Assembly: GCA_030653365.1 (NCBI GenBank)
Contig: JAURZL010000003.1
Location: 1-64,000, forward strand
DNA from: Anaerolineaceae bacterium
Lineage (GTDB): Bacteria > Chloroflexota > Anaerolineae > Anaerolineales > Anaerolineaceae
Length of the DNA stretch: 64,000 nucleotides
Reading direction: 5' to 3'
Under the pieces are notes generated by a model. It did not search any database, was not told the DNA's origin, and was given only the letters and a program-made list of their open reading frames with translations. Shown here piece by piece: positions 34,314 through 42,841 of the stretch. The first letter of the stretch is position 1. Each line of letters begins with the position of its first letter. The position numbers and the translations under genes were made by a program.

Positions 34314-35144
34314 ATGCCATTTATTACAAGAACTGAATCAATCAATAAATTAAAAGCGCAGGTAGCTGCCGGGAAACCGATCATTGGTGCTGGAGCAGGT
34401 ACCGGAATTTCCGCCAAGTTTTCCGAACGCGGCGGGGTCGACCTGATCATCATCTATAACTCTGGCCGCTACCGCATGGCTGGTCGGGGAAGTCTGGCAG
34501 GTTTGTTGCCCTATGGGGATGCCAACGCGATTGTAGTGGAAATGGCCAGCGAGGTACTGCCGGTGATCTCGCATACCCCGGTGTTGGCAGGCGTCTGCGG
34601 AACCGATCCCTTCCGGATCATGAAAGTCTTCCTCAAACAGCTCAAGGATATGGGATTTGATGGAGTGCAGAACTTCCCGACAGTTGGTTTGATCGATGGC
34701 ACTTTTCGCCAGGGCTTGGAGGAGACTGGTATGGGCTTTGGGCTGGAGATCGAAATGATTCACATGGCACATGAACTGGATATGCTCACCTGCCCCTATG
34801 TCTTTTCGACAAAAGATGCGGTGGATATGGCCAAGGCTGGCGCGGATGTGCTGGTGCCACATATGGGTCTGACCACCAAGGGTTCAATAGGTGCTACCAG
34901 CGCACTGACCCTGGAAGAATCCGCTAAACGCATTCAGGAAATGCATGATGCAGCATTGGAAGTGAATCCGGATATTCTGGTGTTATGTCACGGTGGTCCG
35001 ATCGCGGAAGCCGAGGATGCTCAATTTATCTTCGACCATACCAAAGGGATTGTCGGTTTCTTTGGTGCCTCCAGCATGGAGCGCCTACCCACCGAAAAGG
35101 GCATCGAAAACCAGGCAAGGAGTTTTAAGGCACTGCATTTTTAG
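34314..35144 (+). CDS. phosphoenolpyruvate hydrolase family (TIM-barrel) protein
   Basis: The 276-aa protein is the TIM-barrel partner of UPF0261 proteins (PEP mutase/hydrolase superfamily; it corresponds to the C-terminal TIM domain of Tm-1). Visible features are [49 protein letters not shown] and the late [26 protein letters not shown] is the ribosome site. The two-gene operon is compact. The reaction is not known with certainty. Confidence 0.9.
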   Translation: MPFITRTESINKLKAQVAAGKPIIGAGAGTGISAKFSERGGVDLIIIYNSGRYRMAGRGSLAGLLPYGDANAIVVEMASEVLPVISHTPVLAGVCGTDPFRIMKVFLKQLKDMGFDGVQNFPTVGLIDGTFRQGLEETGMGFGLEIEMIHMAHELDMLTCPYVFSTKDAVDMAKAGADVLVPHMGLTTKGSIGATSALTLEESAKRIQEMHDAALEVNPDILVLCHGGPIAEAEDAQFIFDHTKGIVGFFGASSMERLPTEKGIENQARSFKALHF

Positions 35145-35161
35145 TCACCAATCCTTCATCC

Positions 35162-35707
35162 CTACTTCTTCTCTTGCAAATATTTGAAATATCCAGCTTT
35201 TTTCAGCGCAATCAGAGTCAGTCCTCCCAAAACACCACCGATGACACCGAAGACGATATACCCCACAATGGCTTTTGCCAAACCTAATGCGACGAATCCA
35301 ACGGGAGCACCAGTGATAGCTCCGAATCCCCATTTGACCAGGAATTTACAAAAATGTCCGATGGCACCAGCAAATCCAGCAACTACGAGGTTTTCAGGGT
35401 TTCCAAGCAGCAGGAGAGCTAGATCAGTTCCCACGCCAATCATGGTGTAGGAAAGAAAGGTGTTGATAGCACCAAAATCTCCCAATCCCAGGAAAGAAGC
35501 CAGAATTCCGGATAGCAGGCCGATCAGACTTGCTGATCCAACTTTTGGAACAACGCGTGAACCAACGATGATAATTGCCATCCAGAAAATTCCGGAATGA
35601 CCAGAAAGCTGCAGGGGCAAGCGCAGTGCTATTTTTGCAACGACGATCAAGACTGCAAAAAGTGTCATCAGAAAGAGTTGGAATGTGGAAAAATAGCGTG
35701 TTTTCAT
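35162..35707 (-). CDS. ECF transporter S-component-like integral membrane protein
   Basis: The 181-aa protein (ATG at 35707, overlapping the previous stop as ATGA) has about five to six hydrophobic segments, short loops and a basic C-terminus (KKAGYFKYLQEKK), as expected for the substrate-binding S subunit of an energy-coupling-factor importer. The ligand cannot be read from sequence. It is the last gene of an operon with EcfA and EcfT, which supports the assignment. I have no motif that says thiamine, cobalt or biotin. Confidence 0.8.
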   Translation of the reverse strand: MKTRYFSTFQLFLMTLFAVLIVVAKIALRLPLQLSGHSGIFWMAIIIVGSRVVPKVGSASLIGLLSGILASFLGLGDFGAINTFLSYTMIGVGTDLALLLLGNPENLVVAGFAGAIGHFCKFLVKWGFGAITGAPVGFVALGLAKAIVGYIVFGVIGGVLGGLTLIALKKAGYFKYLQEKK

Positions 35708-36201
35708 TTGGTAATAATCTCTAATTTGTCGACATCCTGAATCCATTCATCACGAGTATCCAATCTTTCTAATAATGATACAAGTTTGAGTGTACCTCTA
35801 CCGGATAGATCAAACATGACCATATTCTCTGGATTAGCGACTTCAAGCCACGTGAGTTCAATGGATTTTTCCCGGCTGGTGCTAATGACTTTTATTATGG
35901 TATCTTCTTTGAATTGGTTCTCATTAAAATATACCATTAGTATATCTTTGAGCAACCAGCCATCCTGGGTTTTACCTTCTTCAGAATCAACAAAGGATGC
36001 TGATGGTATCGATTCTAAATCGGTAGGTGAAAATGCTGATCGTAAATTTCCATTCCAAAAAATGGGGATATCACCTGGTTGTAAGGAGGCATCAATTTGC
36101 GCTGCAACTCTTTGACCGCGAATAAATTCAAGCCCGACAACAGCACCGGTTAATAGAATGATAATTCCTACTGCAATCAGAACACGGAATTTTTGATTCA
36201 T
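35704..36201 (-). CDS. membrane-anchored extracytoplasmic protein of the ECF operon
   Basis: A single N-terminal helix (IAVGIIILLTGAVVGLEFI) anchors about 140 extracytoplasmic residues. The segment SEEGKTQDGWLLKDILMVYF resembles the GVLLRDLL-like core of sulfite-oxidase-type (SUOX) and DUF4430-like ligand domains, so it may bind a ligand for the transporter. It has a perfect GGAGGTAAT ribosome site and is coupled to the S component. Function unknown; an accessory binding protein is an inference. Confidence 0.7.
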   Translation of the reverse strand: MNQKFRVLIAVGIIILLTGAVVGLEFIRGQRVAAQIDASLQPGDIPIFWNGNLRSAFSPTDLESIPSASFVDSEEGKTQDGWLLKDILMVYFNENQFKEDTIIKVISTSREKSIELTWLEVANPENMVMFDLSGRGTLKLVSLLERLDTRDEWIQDVDKLEIITK

Positions 36202-36202
36202 A

Positions 36203-36931
36203 TTACCTCCAGAAGATAAAAGTTGCCATTATGGCGATAATAATGCTGATAAAAATCCAATCCCACCAATTCATTTTCAATTGGTTAAACGATAAACGAT
36301 TGGGAGAGTCGAACCCACGTGAATAGGCGGCTTCCGTGATTGCCCAGGCACGACGGGTGGTGAGTACAATTGCAGGAACGGTCAGAGCTATCAAATCACT
36401 GACCTGTTTAACCAGTTGTTTAATGCCATCAAATTTCACCAAAATACCGCGGCTCTGTTGAGCTTCTCGGATCGCCTGCCATTCCTCCTGAAGCAAACCT
36501 ATACTTTGAAAAGCCAAATTAATAGAAAATGCGTAACGATAGGGAATTTTCAGGCTTTCAAGAGCAAGGCCGAGTTCGTTAGTGGAAGTTGTTGAGAAAA
36601 AGAGCGCAAAGACGCCACTGAGAAGGATAAGACGCAATATGATAACTAACGCCAGTTCAAGGCTGACCAGCCACCAATCGATCAGAAACAAAAATAGCAG
36701 GATCCATCTTAATTGCCAGGTCTGGCGTGCCATTTCGGGAAATAGTCTTGCCCAAAGGATGAAGAGGATATATGCAACCAGAAAAATAACCAGTTTCTCC
36801 AAAGGCAGCATAACTGCCAAAGAAAGGGCGATACTGACAAATAGTTTGGAACGGGGATCCAGTTTTCGCAACGGCGAAGACTGATTTAACTGTATGGAAC
36901 GGGTCTTGCCCTTCTGACTGAGATTAAACAT
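36203..36931 (-). CDS. ecfT: ECF transporter transmembrane protein EcfT
   Basis: The 242-aa protein has the DPRSKLFVSIALSLAVM opening and the coupling helices typical of EcfT, including a QQSRGI segment and the second motif RRAWAITEAAYSRGFDSP, which contact the ATPases. It is preceded by EcfA with an 8-bp overlap. It is the scaffold subunit of the ECF importer. Confidence 0.9.
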   Translation of the reverse strand: MFNLSQKGKTRSIQLNQSSPLRKLDPRSKLFVSIALSLAVMLPLEKLVIFLVAYILFILWARLFPEMARQTWQLRWILLFLFLIDWWLVSLELALVIILRLILLSGVFALFFSTTSTNELGLALESLKIPYRYAFSINLAFQSIGLLQEEWQAIREAQQSRGILVKFDGIKQLVKQVSDLIALTVPAIVLTTRRAWAITEAAYSRGFDSPNRLSFNQLKMNWWDWIFISIIIAIMATFIFWR

Positions 36932-38342
36932 CCAGATCCATCCAGTCTGGTTTGATTAATCCAATTTGTTGCCAGGCGCTATCATTCTGAAGTACCTGGC
37001 GGGTGGGTCCTTGATCAATGATGCCTTGCGGGCTGATCAGGATCAAGTGATCCGCGTGGGCCGCCAGTTCCAGATCATGGGTGGTGAAGATGACCAGAAA
37101 ACCAGCTTGCGATAATTTTTTTAATAGTTGGATCAAAATTTCCTTGTGATGTTGATCCTGGCCAAGGGCGGGCTCATCTAGAAGGATGCCGTGTTTGGTA
37201 TTCTGCATTAAAGTCAACGCCAGGGCTAGGCGACGCTTTTCCCCTTCGCTTAACAAAAGGGGAGGAGTATCTTCATACCGTTTAAGATCGAGCACATCAA
37301 TCAACCATTCATACCGTTGGGTGTTAGGCTTGGGATGTTTGAAAAGAATTTCTTCGCGTACGCTGGGGTTGAAGAGCTGGATATCCGGGTTCTGAAAGAC
37401 CATTTTAAATTGAGGTTTTTCTTGGCCTTTGCCATTTTGAATCCACATTTCACCAGCATGTTTTTGTATTCCAACCATAGAGCGCAGTAAGGTGGTTTTT
37501 CCAGCTCCATTTCTGCCGACAATCGCAGCAATTTGCCCGGATTGCAAAGAAATACTCAAATTATGGATAATTTGTTTACCCGATTTTTCGACTGAGAGAT
37601 TCCTAACCTCAAGCTGGAAATGATTCTGTTTCTCAGGATAATCTGGATGCGGAATCCCATTCAGCTCGGACTCAAGATGAGGGATGCCTGGTAATAGGAA
37701 TTTTCGGAATCGTGGAGATTGTTGCAGATATTTGTCACGATGTTCGCAAATCACTGCGGATTTTCCCTGATTGATAAGTTCTTCGATATAGGAGACAAAT
37801 TCAAGTGCCGAGGTGGTATCGAGCATTGATAATGGCTCATCAAACACAAAAATATGAGGTTGACGTGCCAGGATCGACGCTAACGCTAATTTCTGTTGCT
37901 CACCACCAGAGAGGGTGTGTGGAGAACGATCACGAAAGGGTTCCAATTGAAACAAGTTCAATGTTTTCTCAAGACGTTGTGTCATCTCCTGGCGTTTCAA
38001 TCCAAGATTTTCAAGGCCAAATAGCAGCTCAGCTTCGACTGTAGGAGCCAGCATCTGATGAGCAGGGTTCTGAAATACCAAGCCAACCCGGTTGGATAAT
38101 TCCCACATGGGAAGGTCCTGGGTAGATTCTCCATGGATCAGGACCTTGCCTGAAAATTCTCCTCGATAAAGATGAGGTATCAAACCACTTAAACAACGGG
38201 TGAAGGTACTCTTGCCACAACCGGAATTTCCACTGATAAATATCCCTTCGTTTTCGGTAAGCGACAAAGAAACCGGAGAGAGTCCCCAGTTGTTTTGAGG
38301 ATATTTAAAGGAGATCTTTTCTGCATGCAGAATTTCGGACAT
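36924..38342 (-). CDS. ECF transporter ATPase, fused EcfA-EcfA'
   Basis: Two ABC ATPase domains are joined. The first has Walker A SGNSGCGKST, signature LSGGEQQKLA and Walker B IFVFDEP. The second has VGRNGAGKTT, signature LLSEGEKRRLA and GILLDEP, with the second catalytic neighbourhood FTTHDLELA. The ATG at 38342 is preferred over the TTG-initiated extension to 38378. A fused EcfA1A2 is common in cobalt/nickel-type and other group I or II ECF systems. EcfT follows. Confidence 0.9.
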   Translation of the reverse strand: MSEILHAEKISFKYPQNNWGLSPVSLSLTENEGIFISGNSGCGKSTFTRCLSGLIPHLYRGEFSGKVLIHGESTQDLPMWELSNRVGLVFQNPAHQMLAPTVEAELLFGLENLGLKRQEMTQRLEKTLNLFQLEPFRDRSPHTLSGGEQQKLALASILARQPHIFVFDEPLSMLDTTSALEFVSYIEELINQGKSAVICEHRDKYLQQSPRFRKFLLPGIPHLESELNGIPHPDYPEKQNHFQLEVRNLSVEKSGKQIIHNLSISLQSGQIAAIVGRNGAGKTTLLRSMVGIQKHAGEMWIQNGKGQEKPQFKMVFQNPDIQLFNPSVREEILFKHPKPNTQRYEWLIDVLDLKRYEDTPPLLLSEGEKRRLALALTLMQNTKHGILLDEPALGQDQHHKEILIQLLKKLSQAGFLVIFTTHDLELAAHADHLILISPQGIIDQGPTRQVLQNDSAWQQIGLIKPDWMDLDV

Positions 38343-38353
38343 TGAAAACCTGT

Positions 38354-39043
38354 TCAATCCAGTTTGAGCGGTTGCCAATATCCATTTCCCTCCTGAACAT
38401 AAAGAATGGGTTGACCATATCGCCTGGCTGGTCTGAGCTTATCTGCCATAACCATTCCTTCGTTGATAACTGACTCATCCAGGGTGCGGATTGAATGTAA
38501 TCCTGCGTTGAGTAAATCTTTTACCGGACAAAGACCTAATAATGAGCGAATGTTTCCAATCTGAATATAGCGACCATCCTGTCCTGAGTGAGCCAAACCT
38601 ACTGCAGAAAGAGCTCCAATGACACCATCCTGTGTACCTCCTAAACCTTTTAAGAGAATCTGGTGATCCTGAGCCAATTTTCGTGCCTCGGATTGAAATA
38701 CAAGATCTGATTTAGCACGCCTGGCAAATTCAATAATTTGCTCCGGAACAGAGGAGGCAACACATAACCCCGGATCACTGCCAGGTTGAAAATCGTCCAG
38801 CATGATTTTTTCAACCTGATCAAAAATGGCAGCTAGATCAGGCGTGTTATGATGGGTAATGATGATCGCCGCGCAGCTATTTTTTGCTGTGTAAGGTACG
38901 CGAGGATCAATTAATAATTGGTGGCGCAAGATCCCGGTTATCGAATATGAAACAGATAATTTTTCTGCTATGCATCGTGCCAGATGACCGGTGCCCCGAG
39001 ATTCTTTATTATCGGTATCATCGATTCCTATATAGATTTCCAT
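38354..39043 (-). CDS. TiaS-like domain protein in an ECF operon
   Basis: The 229-aa protein starts with IYIGIDDTDNKESRGTGHLARCIAEKL, the catalytic N-terminal motif of archaeal TiaS (tRNA-Ile2 agmatinylcytidine synthetase) and its relatives. It has only that domain and lacks the RNA-binding C-terminal region, so true tRNA modification is doubtful. It is the first gene of the ECF operon, with GAGGATAAACT before the ATG, 11 bp ahead of the ATPase. It may activate or modify the imported compound, but this is inference. Confidence 0.75.
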   Translation of the reverse strand: MEIYIGIDDTDNKESRGTGHLARCIAEKLSVSYSITGILRHQLLIDPRVPYTAKNSCAAIIITHHNTPDLAAIFDQVEKIMLDDFQPGSDPGLCVASSVPEQIIEFARRAKSDLVFQSEARKLAQDHQILLKGLGGTQDGVIGALSAVGLAHSGQDGRYIQIGNIRSLLGLCPVKDLLNAGLHSIRTLDESVINEGMVMADKLRPARRYGQPILYVQEGNGYWQPLKLD

Positions 39044-39076
39044 AGTTTATCCTCGTTGTTTATTTGAAATTTAGAA

Positions 39077-39169
39077 TTATTTCACCTGGAGTTCGATAAC
39101 ACCTTTTACTTGCAAATTTTTGGCAAAATCAGGTAGGATAGAGCTGAAACCACCATTACCCATGAACAT
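39077..39169 (-). pseudogene. 30-codon remnant upstream of the ECF operon
   Basis: A frame of 30 codons (MFMGNGGFSSILPDF, then AKNLQVKGVIELQVK) ends at a TAA 34 bp before the TiaS-like gene. Its composition is like the C-terminal tail of a larger protein, and an in-frame stop lies shortly upstream of the first ATG. No ribosome site is visible. It is more likely a gene remnant than a working small gene. Confidence 0.35.
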
Positions 39170-39428
39170 AATTGGATCTTTCAATTATTTTCTTAAACAT
39201 TTTCTACTCTTGTACTAATTGAAAAATGTATTATTTATACGACACAAGTATATTGTTTTTGATAAGCATTGTCTAGTTATATTTGTTATCAGATTTCAGA
39301 TAAATTTATCATTTTGTCGATTAATTACTATGTGAGAAAAATTTGATTCATGATCAATCAATAATCAGCAACAGCCTGCCAGCTAGAAGCCAATAACTTT
39401 TTTCCAAATAAGTTTATAATTACCAACA
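39170..39428. other. AT-rich non-coding stretch
   Basis: About 260 bp of very AT-rich sequence with no supported gene. It probably holds the divergent promoters of the ECF operon and the VWA-FHA gene; I see no single convincing pair of -35 and -10 boxes. Confidence 0.5.
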
Positions 39429-39452
39429 GGGTGGATGTTTCCACCCTTTTTT
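39429..39452 (+). terminator. intrinsic-terminator-like hairpin abutting the VWA-FHA start codon
   Basis: GGGTGGA-tgtt-TCCACCC followed by six T is a textbook intrinsic terminator. It ends 5 bp before the ATG at 39458. There is no upstream plus-strand gene to terminate in this window, so an attenuator or start-site regulator is possible. Confidence 0.75.
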
Positions 39453-39457
39453 GACCC

Positions 39458-41398
39458 ATGTTTAAATTTGTAAATAAAACAACACACAGCTGGAAGATTA
39501 GCCTGGTACTGGCTTTTGTATTGGGCATATTGCTTGTTCCCACTGCCCTGGCGCAGGAAGTAACATCTGGTGGTGCCACAATCCAACAAATCAACACGAA
39601 TAACTTTCCGGAAATCTCATTTTTTCTGGAGGCGTATGATCGGCAGGGGAATGCTCTCAATAACCTCGCAGAGAGTGATATCCGGATTGTGGAGAATGAT
39701 CTCGAACCGCTTCCGATTGATCTGCTGCAGCGCAATGAACCGGGTTATCAGACAATTCTTGCCTATAATCTGGCACCCGGCCTGGCGAACAGCACCACAA
39801 CTGGTGTTTCACGCTATCAGGCAATTACCGACCACATCCTCGAGTGGCTGGATACGCGTCCGGGCAGCACGCCGGATGATTTCAGCCTGGCAACCGATAC
39901 CGGGTTACAGGAAATCCGGCGTGCGGATCCACAGGAATTTGCCCAGGCATTGCGAGATTATCAACCGGATTTGATGAACAGTCAACCAAATCTGACCAGT
40001 CTTTTACAGGCACTTGATCTAGCCACCGATCCCAATCTTAATCCTTTGATGAAACGTGCGATTCTTTACATCACCCCACAACCCAACCTTAGCAATATCT
40101 CTGCATTTCCGGGATTTATTGACCGTGCCATTCAACAGAATGTGCCTGTGTATGTATGGATGGTCGGTCCAGCATCTGCCCGTGGGAGTAATCCAAGTGT
40201 GGTGGAGCCGCTGGTGGAATTGGCAGAAAAAACAGGTGGACAGTTCTTCTTATTCTCTGGGCAGGAAGAGCTGCCTGATATCGAAGATTATTTCCGTACC
40301 AACCGCTTTGTCTATCAGGTCACATTCACATCGGCTATCAAAAGCTCCGGATTTCATCGTATTCGTACGATCATCAGCCAGAGTGAAGAGGAAATCGTGT
40401 CCAATGTAGAAACGGCAAATTTGATTGTGCAACCACCCAACCCGATTTTGATTAACCCGCCTCTGGTGGTTGAACGTGCCTGGGTGGTGGATCAAAGAGA
40501 TGGGAGAATTCGAGATCTTGAACCCGATCAGGTTGAGATTGAATATATGTATGAATTTCCGGATGGTTATCCGCGTGCCTTGACCAGTGCCAAACTCTAT
40601 GTAAATGGTGAGGTTTTCCAGGAGGTTGACCGGGAACCATTTAATCGCTTTGTTTTCGATCTGACCCCCTACGAAGCTGATCAGGAGATTCTGTTTTTGA
40701 TTGAGATTGAGGATAGCCAGGGTATCATTGCAAGAACGCAACCCACCGTGATGGAAATCACAGTGGAACCGGTTCCGCTTACTTTTTGGGAAGGTTTGAT
40801 GCGGCTTGAACTCTCACCAGACCGTTGGATCATTCTGGCGAGTGTTCTGGTGGCTGGTATGGTCTTGTTGGTGGCGATCATTCTGGTTGGCAAACGCAAA
40901 TCCTTTTGGAAGGAGCAATCCGCTGCCCGAAACCGCCGTACCGATCCTGTGACCCAGCCGGTAAAAATAATGCAGGAAGGTACAAACAGCAAAAAAGGGA
41001 TTGGCCAAAAACAGACAACAGGCAAGCAGGTGGATGCAATGTTGGTACCTTTAAATGACAGTTTCGAGCCAAACCGCCAAAAAACGATTGCACTCGATAA
41101 AAAGGAATGGATCATTGGTAGTGATCCAGTGCAATCCAGACTGGTAATTGCCAATTCCGCCCTGGACTCAGTGCATGCCAGGCTGATTCGTCGATCACAG
41201 GGCGATTATTGGTTGAGTGATCAGAACTCAATCGCTGGCACCTGGGTAAATTTCACGCCAATTACCACCAAAGGCGTAAAATTAAGGCATGGTGATTTAA
41301 TCCATTTTGCCAAAGCAATTTATCGTTTTGAATTAACGCATCCTACAGAAGATCGCGAAATTCAAATTATCACGTATAATCAAAAATATGATTCGTAA
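39458..41398 (+). CDS. exported VWA domain protein with C-terminal FHA domain
   Basis: The 646-aa protein has an N-terminal signal peptide (LVLAFVLGILLVPTALAQ) and a VWA-like region in the first half (FFLEAYDRQGNALNNL; TILAYNLAPG; RAILYITPQPN). A transmembrane helix near residues 465-485 (IILASVLVAGMVLLVAIIL) separates it from a cytoplasmic FHA domain (IIGSDPVQSRLVIANSALDSVHARLIRR, then GTWVNF and LRHGDLIHFA). FHA domains bind phosphothreonine. The PP2C phosphatase gene overlaps the end by 11 bp, so the pair likely forms a phospho-signalling switch. The ATG follows a stop directly and has no ribosome site, so it is the first possible start. Confidence 0.88.
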   Translation: MFKFVNKTTHSWKISLVLAFVLGILLVPTALAQEVTSGGATIQQINTNNFPEISFFLEAYDRQGNALNNLAESDIRIVENDLEPLPIDLLQRNEPGYQTILAYNLAPGLANSTTTGVSRYQAITDHILEWLDTRPGSTPDDFSLATDTGLQEIRRADPQEFAQALRDYQPDLMNSQPNLTSLLQALDLATDPNLNPLMKRAILYITPQPNLSNISAFPGFIDRAIQQNVPVYVWMVGPASARGSNPSVVEPLVELAEKTGGQFFLFSGQEELPDIEDYFRTNRFVYQVTFTSAIKSSGFHRIRTIISQSEEEIVSNVETANLIVQPPNPILINPPLVVERAWVVDQRDGRIRDLEPDQVEIEYMYEFPDGYPRALTSAKLYVNGEVFQEVDREPFNRFVFDLTPYEADQEILFLIEIEDSQGIIARTQPTVMEITVEPVPLTFWEGLMRLELSPDRWIILASVLVAGMVLLVAIILVGKRKSFWKEQSAARNRRTDPVTQPVKIMQEGTNSKKGIGQKQTTGKQVDAMLVPLNDSFEPNRQKTIALDKKEWIIGSDPVQSRLVIANSALDSVHARLIRRSQGDYWLSDQNSIAGTWVNFTPITTKGVKLRHGDLIHFAKAIYRFELTHPTEDREIQIITYNQKYDS

Positions 41399-42542
41399 GC
41401 CACAATCTCTCTATCCGGTAGTCGCCAAAACTCATCCAGGCATGAGCGGCAAAAACAACGAAGATCGTTTTGGTGTCACTGCGTTTCAACTCAACAAGAA
41501 GAATCCCACCCCAGTTTTATTGGCTGTGATATGTGATGGGATTGGGGGTCACAAAGCGGGTGAGGTGGCTGCTGAGATGGCTGTCAATCAGATCACGCAA
41601 GCTGTCAGTGAGAGCAATGGTCTACAGCCGATTCAAACCTTAAAGATTGGTATTGAGCGTGCTAACACTGCCGTTCATGCAGAATCCCAGAAGGACAATG
41701 GCAAACAGGGAATGGGGGCGACTGTAGCGGTTACATGGATGATAGGACATCGTCTTTTCACTGCGTCGATCGGAGATTCACGCATTTATCTGATCCGCGG
41801 AGACCGTATCCGCCAGTTGAGCACGGATCATACCTGGATCCAGGAAGCGCTTGATAACAATATTCTCACCCCGGAACAGGCGGAAGGACACCCCAACCGG
41901 CACGTCATTCGGCGTTATCTCGGTGGACCCAATCCACCTGAAACTGATTTCCGATTACGCCTTATCCAGGGGGAAGCAGATCAGCAGGCATTTGATAACC
42001 AGGGTGTTGTATTGCAAACGGGTGATCGTATGGTGTTGACCAGCGATGGGCTCACCGATCTGGTGTCGGATGCGGAAATTTTGACTGCTTTTGATGTGGA
42101 TGATACCAATCTGGCAGTGGATAATCTGATCGACATGGCCAACAAACGTGGTGGACATGATAATATCACCATTATTAGTTTTGAGATACCGGATGGTATT
42201 CAGGTTCTCCCCAAAAAGCGCTCTTTTTTTCCGCTTGGATGCATGCTGACAGCTCTGATTATTGGCGCAATTGCTATTCTTGTCCTGGGTTATTTCTGGC
42301 TGCAAAAAAACCCGGTGAATTTGGGATTTTTCAATCGAACACAGGAACCCATGCAGGTCACCCTGAATCCGATGATGACCAGCGCACCCCAATCGACTGC
42401 CACACCGAATAATGGTAGCGGGCTGAAATTGGTTCCGACGACAACTGTGCAGCCCTTATCCCCACAAACACCACAAGATGATGCGTACCCCCCACCTGAC
42501 GAAGCAGTCCTGTCACCGGTAACTCCGCAGGCCACTCCTTAA
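41388..42542 (+). CDS. PP2C-type Ser/Thr phosphatase with membrane helix and Pro/Thr tail
   Basis: The N-terminal 265 residues are a PP2C (PPM) phosphatase, with NNEDRFG, CDGIGGHKAGEVAAEMA, GATVAV, GDSRIYLIRG, LTSDGLTDLV and GGHDNITIISFE. These contain the metal-binding Asp residues. A transmembrane helix (MLTALIIGAIAILVLGYFWL) and a Pro/Thr/Gln-rich extracellular tail follow. It should remove phosphate from Ser/Thr of a kinase substrate. No Hanks-type kinase is in the window; the FHA protein is the neighbour. Confidence 0.9.
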   Translation: MIRKPQSLYPVVAKTHPGMSGKNNEDRFGVTAFQLNKKNPTPVLLAVICDGIGGHKAGEVAAEMAVNQITQAVSESNGLQPIQTLKIGIERANTAVHAESQKDNGKQGMGATVAVTWMIGHRLFTASIGDSRIYLIRGDRIRQLSTDHTWIQEALDNNILTPEQAEGHPNRHVIRRYLGGPNPPETDFRLRLIQGEADQQAFDNQGVVLQTGDRMVLTSDGLTDLVSDAEILTAFDVDDTNLAVDNLIDMANKRGGHDNITIISFEIPDGIQVLPKKRSFFPLGCMLTALIIGAIAILVLGYFWLQKNPVNLGFFNRTQEPMQVTLNPMMTSAPQSTATPNNGSGLKLVPTTTVQPLSPQTPQDDAYPPPDEAVLSPVTPQATP

Positions 42543-42553
42543 TTTCAATCCAG

Positions 42554-42841
42554 ATGATACGGATCAGACTTCATTTTTTTGCCACCTATTACAGCCTGAT
42601 AGGGAAGCGTCAACTTGAATTGGATGTGGCATCTGATTGTGATGTACGTACAGCCATCGACCACTTATTGATGAAATTTCCAGTCCTGCGACAGCATTGG
42701 TGTAATCCGGCGGGAGAGTTAATGCCGCATTTGTTTGTGATTCTAAATAAACAGGATATCAGCAGTCTGCCGGATGGATTGGGGACAATTCTCCAACCGG
42801 GGGACGAGTTGGATTTCGTCCCACCGGTCGGCGGCGGTTAG
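42554..42841 (+). CDS. MoaD/ThiS family sulfur carrier-like protein
   Basis: The 95-aa protein has the ubiquitin-like fold pattern and ends in the thiocarboxylate-competent Gly-Gly tail (VPPVGGG). Its role is sulfur transfer in molybdopterin, thiamine or another sulfur pathway, or possibly tungsten cofactor. No MoaE, MoeB or ThiF gene is adjacent. The stop overlaps the stop of the convergent permease gene by 4 bp. Confidence 0.88.
   Translation: MIRIRLHFFATYYSLIGKRQLELDVASDCDVRTAIDHLLMKFPVLRQHWCNPAGELMPHLFVILNKQDISSLPDGLGTILQPGDELDFVPPVGGG

Noticed and set aside
39358..39735. 125-aa minus-strand frame opposite the VWA-FHA start
   Set aside because: It is antisense to the signal peptide and VWA region and includes the terminator hairpin.
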